From positions 1 to 8,927 of the forward strand of contig JAUWIR010000145.1 in the NCBI GenBank assembly GCA_030605265.1: a DNA stretch of 8,927 bases. Reading direction: 5' to 3'. Position numbers and translations under genes: made by a program. Origin of the DNA: Pseudomonadota bacterium (GTDB taxonomy: Bacteria > SZUA-182 > DTGQ01). Below, in pieces: positions 5,880-8,927 of the stretch (its first letter is position 1; each line of letters starts with the position of its first letter). Below the pieces are notes generated by a model. It did not search any database. It had not been told where the DNA came from and saw nothing but the letters and a program-made list of their open reading frames with translations.

Positions 5880-7901
5880 ATGATAAATAAAAACAATCCG
5901 GTTTTAGAAATTAAAGACCTTAAAACTTATTTTCGCACCACCTTAGGAGAAATAAAGGCGGTTGACGGCGTTTCCTTTACTGTTTCTTCCGGAAAAACTT
6001 TAGGGATTATCGGGGAATCAGGGTGTGGGAAAACAGTTACATCTCTTTCTATTATGCAATTAATTAAATCTCCTCCAGGGAGAATTGCAGGAGGAGAAAT
6101 CCTCTTGAATGGGAAAAATCTCATAGGCCTGCCGGAGAGGGAACTGCAGAAGATAAGAGGAAATACTTTGGGGATGATTTTTCAAGAACCCATGACCTCC
6201 CTTAATCCTGTTTTTACTATCGGTGATCAAATCATGGAAACCCTGATTACCCACAGGAAAATGAATCGATCTGAAGCAAAAGCTATCGTCCTTGAATTGT
6301 TGTCAAAGGTTGGCATACCGTCTCCTCAAATACGCATAAACGAGTACCCCCATCAGATGTCCGGAGGGATGAAGCAAAGAGTTATGATAGGGATGGCTAT
6401 AGCGTGTAATCCTAAGGTATTAATTGCTGATGAGCCTACAACCGCGCTGGATGTTACCATGCAGGCCCAGATTATTAATCTGTTATATACACTGCAAAAT
6501 GAAATGGGCATGTCCATTGTGCTCATTACTCATGATTTAGGTGTTATCGCCGAAACCGCCCATGATGTAGCTGTTATGTATGCCTCAAAGATAGTTGAAT
6601 ATGCCTCGGTTGAAGATTTATTTCAAAAGCCCCTTCATCCATACACACAAGGGCTTTTTGAATCTTTGCCTGCTTTGGGAAATAGGGACATGAAATTAAG
6701 AGCTATTCATGGTCAAGTGCCAAATCCCTTGTGTTACCCCTCCGGATGTAAGTTTTGGCCCCGTTGCCCTCATGCTGAAAAAAAGTGTCGGGAAAAAGAG
6801 CCCCGATTAGAAAAAATATCCGGTCGTTTAATATACTGCTGGAAAGTCGCTGAGGAGAAAAGCGCTCTTTATGGGCCCCTATTCTGTGAGAAATCGAATA
6901 AGAAGGATAAGGAGATGAATTCTGATTCGTCTTTTCATAAAGAATTATTACAAGTTAAAAATTTATCAAAATTTTTTCCTGTTAAAGGAGGCTTTTTTAG
7001 CCGGGCAGTCGGCTTTGTAAAAGCTGTCGATGGAATATCCTTCACCATTAAAACAGGGCAAACCTTGGGTCTGGTAGGTGAGTCAGGGTGTGGGAAAACT
7101 ACTGTTGGTCGGACAATTCTGCGACTTATGGAGCCTACCCAAGGGGAGGTTTTCTTTGAAGGGTTGCCTATTTTTTCTCTGAAGCCAAAATTACTTCGTA
7201 AAATGAGACAGCGAATGCAAATTGTTTTTCAAGATCCCTATTCTTCATTAAATCCTCGCATGAGAGTTGGGGAAATAGTGGGGGAGGCCTTAAGCAACCA
7301 TGGACTGGCCCGAGGGCGAGAGGTGAGGGAATTGGTTGAAAATCTTTTTACGAAAGTGGGATTATCGCCTTCCTATTTTGATCGATACCCCCATGAATTT
7401 TCAGGGGGGCAACGTCAACGCATTGGCATTGCCAGGGCATTAGCCTTAAACCCTCAGTTTATTGTTTGTGATGAGGTGGTTTCCGCTCTTGATGTCTCAA
7501 TACAGGCTCAAATTTTGAATTTGTTAGAAAAATTACAAAATGAGAATAATCTTTCTTATTTATTTATTGCCCACAATTTAGCCATAATTGAATATATCTC
7601 TCATGCCATTGCCGTAATGTATCTCGGGCAAATTGTCGAACAGCTGCCGGCAAAAAATCTAGTGAAAAATGCTTTGCACCCTTATACAAAGGCTCTTTTG
7701 TCATCAAATCCGGTTCATAATCCTTCTCAGAGAGGAAGGTCCGCACCTTTGGCAGGAGATGTGCCTTCTGCTATAAATCTTCCTTCCGGATGCAGATTTC
7801 ATCCTCGTTGCCCTATAGCTTCAAAGATCTGTTCCCAAGAGGCCCCAAATCTGAAAAAAGTAGAGGATAACCATTGGGTGAGGTGTTGTTTGGTTCAGTA
7901 G
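5880..7901 (+). CDS. Fused dual ABC ATPase of the peptide importer (DppD-DppF type)
   Basis: One 673-residue polypeptide supplies both ATPase domains that power the importer from the cytoplasmic side. Domain 1 (about 7-321, DppD-like) has Walker A GESGCGKT (45-52), Q-loop FQEPMTSLNP, signature MSGGM (160-164), Walker B with Asp184-Glu185, H-loop His218, and the C-terminal oligopeptide-transporter extension with HPYTQGL and a four-Cys motif (Cys290, 296, 303, 320). Domain 2 (about 355-673, DppF-like) has Walker A GESGCGKTT (400-408), FQDPYSSLNPRM, signature FSGGQ (507-511), Walker B Asp531-Glu532, His565 and a second Cys-rich extension (Cys638, 644, 651, 669/670). The catalytic residues of both domains are intact. 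Such fusions are known in YejF- and GsiA-like proteins. The ATG at 5880 is preferred because the domain begins soon after; an in-frame TTG at 5841 would add 13 residues. Neither has a clear Shine-Dalgarno. An internal ribosome site lies at the domain junction (6901-6917). Confidence 0.92.
   Translation: MINKNNPVLEIKDLKTYFRTTLGEIKAVDGVSFTVSSGKTLGIIGESGCGKTVTSLSIMQLIKSPPGRIAGGEILLNGKNLIGLPERELQKIRGNTLGMIFQEPMTSLNPVFTIGDQIMETLITHRKMNRSEAKAIVLELLSKVGIPSPQIRINEYPHQMSGGMKQRVMIGMAIACNPKVLIADEPTTALDVTMQAQIINLLYTLQNEMGMSIVLITHDLGVIAETAHDVAVMYASKIVEYASVEDLFQKPLHPYTQGLFESLPALGNRDMKLRAIHGQVPNPLCYPSGCKFWPRCPHAEKKCREKEPRLEKISGRLIYCWKVAEEKSALYGPLFCEKSNKKDKEMNSDSSFHKELLQVKNLSKFFPVKGGFFSRAVGFVKAVDGISFTIKTGQTLGLVGESGCGKTTVGRTILRLMEPTQGEVFFEGLPIFSLKPKLLRKMRQRMQIVFQDPYSSLNPRMRVGEIVGEALSNHGLARGREVRELVENLFTKVGLSPSYFDRYPHEFSGGQRQRIGIARALALNPQFIVCDEVVSALDVSIQAQILNLLEKLQNENNLSYLFIAHNLAIIEYISHAIAVMYLGQIVEQLPAKNLVKNALHPYTKALLSSNPVHNPSQRGRSAPLAGDVPSAINLPSGCRFHPRCPIASKICSQEAPNLKKVEDNHWVRCCLVQ
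6901..6917 (+). promoter_or_regulatory. Possible internal ribosome binding site and in-frame ATG for the DppF-like half
   Basis: At the junction of the two ATPase domains is AGAAGGATAAGGAG followed directly by an in-frame ATG (6915). AGAAGGA (6901-6907) is 7 nt from that ATG, an ideal Shine-Dalgarno spacing. It is stronger than anything before the start of the full gene. Initiation here would give a 328-residue stand-alone DppF-type ATPase (6915-7901) with a complete Walker A, signature, Walker B and Cys-rich tail. The position, in the linker and just before the domain begins (LLQVKNLSKFFPV), fits either a relic of two separate genes or a functional dual start. Confidence 0.5.
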
Positions 7902-7924
7902 TGTAAAAAGGGTCTTAAAAATTT

Positions 7925-8927
7925 ATGTCTAATGTGGGAAAGTTTTTAGCTGATTATCTATTTCATAAACCTCGTCAAAAATTACAATTCAAAATTATCT
8001 TCCTGACAATTTTAATTGTTACTATTTGGATGAGCATATCTGCCTATATAAGCCTTGTTACTCAAACAAAATATTTTCTCGAAGGGGCCAGAAGAAGAGT
8101 TGTCATTTTAACCCAAACGATTGAAAATAGTATCATCCACTCGATGTTAATCGGAAAGCATGAAGATGTGAGGGATTTGTTAATAAATATTGCTGATGAA
8201 ATTGATATGCAAAAAATCAGGATCATCAATAATCAAAAATTAATCATGGCTTCTGCGGATGTTACCGAGATCGGAAAGACCCTATCTGAAGTGGATTTAT
8301 CTTTTATTCAAGAGGGAAAAAAAGAATTAATTATCACTGATGAAGATTATACAAAAATATCAATGCTCAAACCTATAGTCGGGAAGAGTTCTTGTTATAA
8401 TTGCCATAATCGTCATTCAGACATTATGGGAATTTTAGATGTACGCATATCGATCAGCTGGATGAGGGTCCCTCTGATGGGTAATCGATTTTTTATTATT
8501 TTGTCATCTATTGTGACCATCTTTCTTATAGGTCTATCAGTATACTTTTTACTTCTAAAATTAGTGGCAGGCCCAACACAATCTTTAATGAAAGTGATGA
8601 ATATTGTTCGGCGCGGTAATTGGGACGCTCGGGTACAATTGCATACCACTGATGAATTGGGGAAATTAGGACATACCTTTAACTATATGATTTCAGAAAT
8701 CAGTGAATTACATGAAAAGGACCTTCGTCAGGGGCAAGCTCTTGTGCGGGCAGAAGAAGAATTAAAATATAAGCGGCAAATTGAGGAGAAAAATATCCAG
8801 CTGGAAAGGACCATTGATATATTGACAACTCTAAGTAGTATTGCTAAAGAAATTGGTTCCGTATTAGATTTGGATCAATTAATACTGTCAATTCTTAAGA
8901 TGACCACTAATATCTTAGATGAGGCAA
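7925..8927 (+). CDS. Membrane sensor with periplasmic c-type haem motif, HAMP and GAF start; probable histidine kinase (3' end missing)
   Basis: An open frame of 334 codons begins at the ATG at 7925 and runs off the right edge. An in-frame stop at 7916 makes this the first available start. AAGGG at 7908-7912 is 12 nt upstream, a weak ribosome site. Layout: short cytoplasmic N-terminus, TM1 (about 24-45), a periplasmic sensor domain of about 140 residues, TM2 (about 189-213), HAMP (about 212-262, with TDELGKLGHTFNYM), a charged coiled coil (about 262-300), then ILTTLSSIAKEIGSVLDLDQ, which looks like the beginning of a GAF domain. Near the end of the periplasmic part is SSCYNCHNRHSDIMGILDVR. 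Its CxxCH (Cys157, Cys160, His161) is the covalent c-type haem motif, in the place where haem-binding sensor kinases and chemoreceptors carry it. The output domain is not in the window; a histidine kinase is most likely, but a SpoIIE phosphatase or a GGDEF protein is possible. It starts 23 nt after the ATPase stop, so co-transcription with the importer is likely. Confidence 0.85.
   Translation, partial: MSNVGKFLADYLFHKPRQKLQFKIIFLTILIVTIWMSISAYISLVTQTKYFLEGARRRVVILTQTIENSIIHSMLIGKHEDVRDLLINIADEIDMQKIRIINNQKLIMASADVTEIGKTLSEVDLSFIQEGKKELIITDEDYTKISMLKPIVGKSSCYNCHNRHSDIMGILDVRISISWMRVPLMGNRFFIILSSIVTIFLIGLSVYFLLLKLVAGPTQSLMKVMNIVRRGNWDARVQLHTTDELGKLGHTFNYMISEISELHEKDLRQGQALVRAEEELKYKRQIEEKNIQLERTIDILTTLSSIAKEIGSVLDLDQLILSILKMTTNILDEA

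Noticed and set aside
8413..8649. Minus-strand frame of 78 codons near the right edge
   Set aside because: Antisense to the haem motif, TM2 and HAMP of the sensor, which have clear family features on the plus strand.

Overview
The window is AT-rich bacterial DNA with compact, mostly co-directional genes. It looks like an anaerobe or a respiratory generalist from an environmental Gram-negative-type lineage. The clues are QueH-type queuosine synthesis, a candidate SpoIID/LytB-like secreted protein, and a membrane sensor with a periplasmic c-type haem motif (CxxCH). Such combinations are common in Desulfobacterota, Nitrospirota and anammox-type planctomycetes (Brocadiales). The sequence alone does not fix the phylum.

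Left part (1-1035, minus strand): the 5' end of a gene for a secreted protein, possibly SpoIID/LytB-like, runs off the left edge. Upstream of it is a 240-bp, MITE-like intergenic repeat with 16-bp perfect inverted termini flanked by TA, and a long imperfect hairpin nested inside. Next comes queH (epoxyqueuosine reductase), whose stop codon is formed at the repeat boundary. A divergent intergenic region of about 200 bp (1036-1240) carries candidate promoters for both directions.

Right part (1241-8927, plus strand): secG is followed with a 4-nt gap by a complete peptide/nickel-type ABC importer. It comprises a family-5 solute-binding protein with an unusual insertion of about 145 residues, a DppB/OppB-type permease, a DppC/OppC-type permease, and one polypeptide fusing the DppD- and DppF-type ATPases. 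An in-frame Shine-Dalgarno and ATG sit exactly at the ATPase domain junction, so the second ATPase might also be made alone. Only 23 nt after the ATPase gene starts a membrane sensor (TM, periplasmic domain with CYNCH, TM, HAMP, coiled coil, start of GAF) that runs off the right edge. It is probably a histidine kinase.

The plus-strand genes are close enough to be one transcription unit linking a Sec translocon subunit, a peptide importer and a haem-based sensor. The best candidates for something undescribed are the insertion in the binding protein, the ATPase fusion with a possible internal start, the coupling of a c-haem sensor to a peptide importer, and the TA-flanked nested inverted repeat. 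No rRNA, tRNA, CRISPR array or transposase gene was seen.
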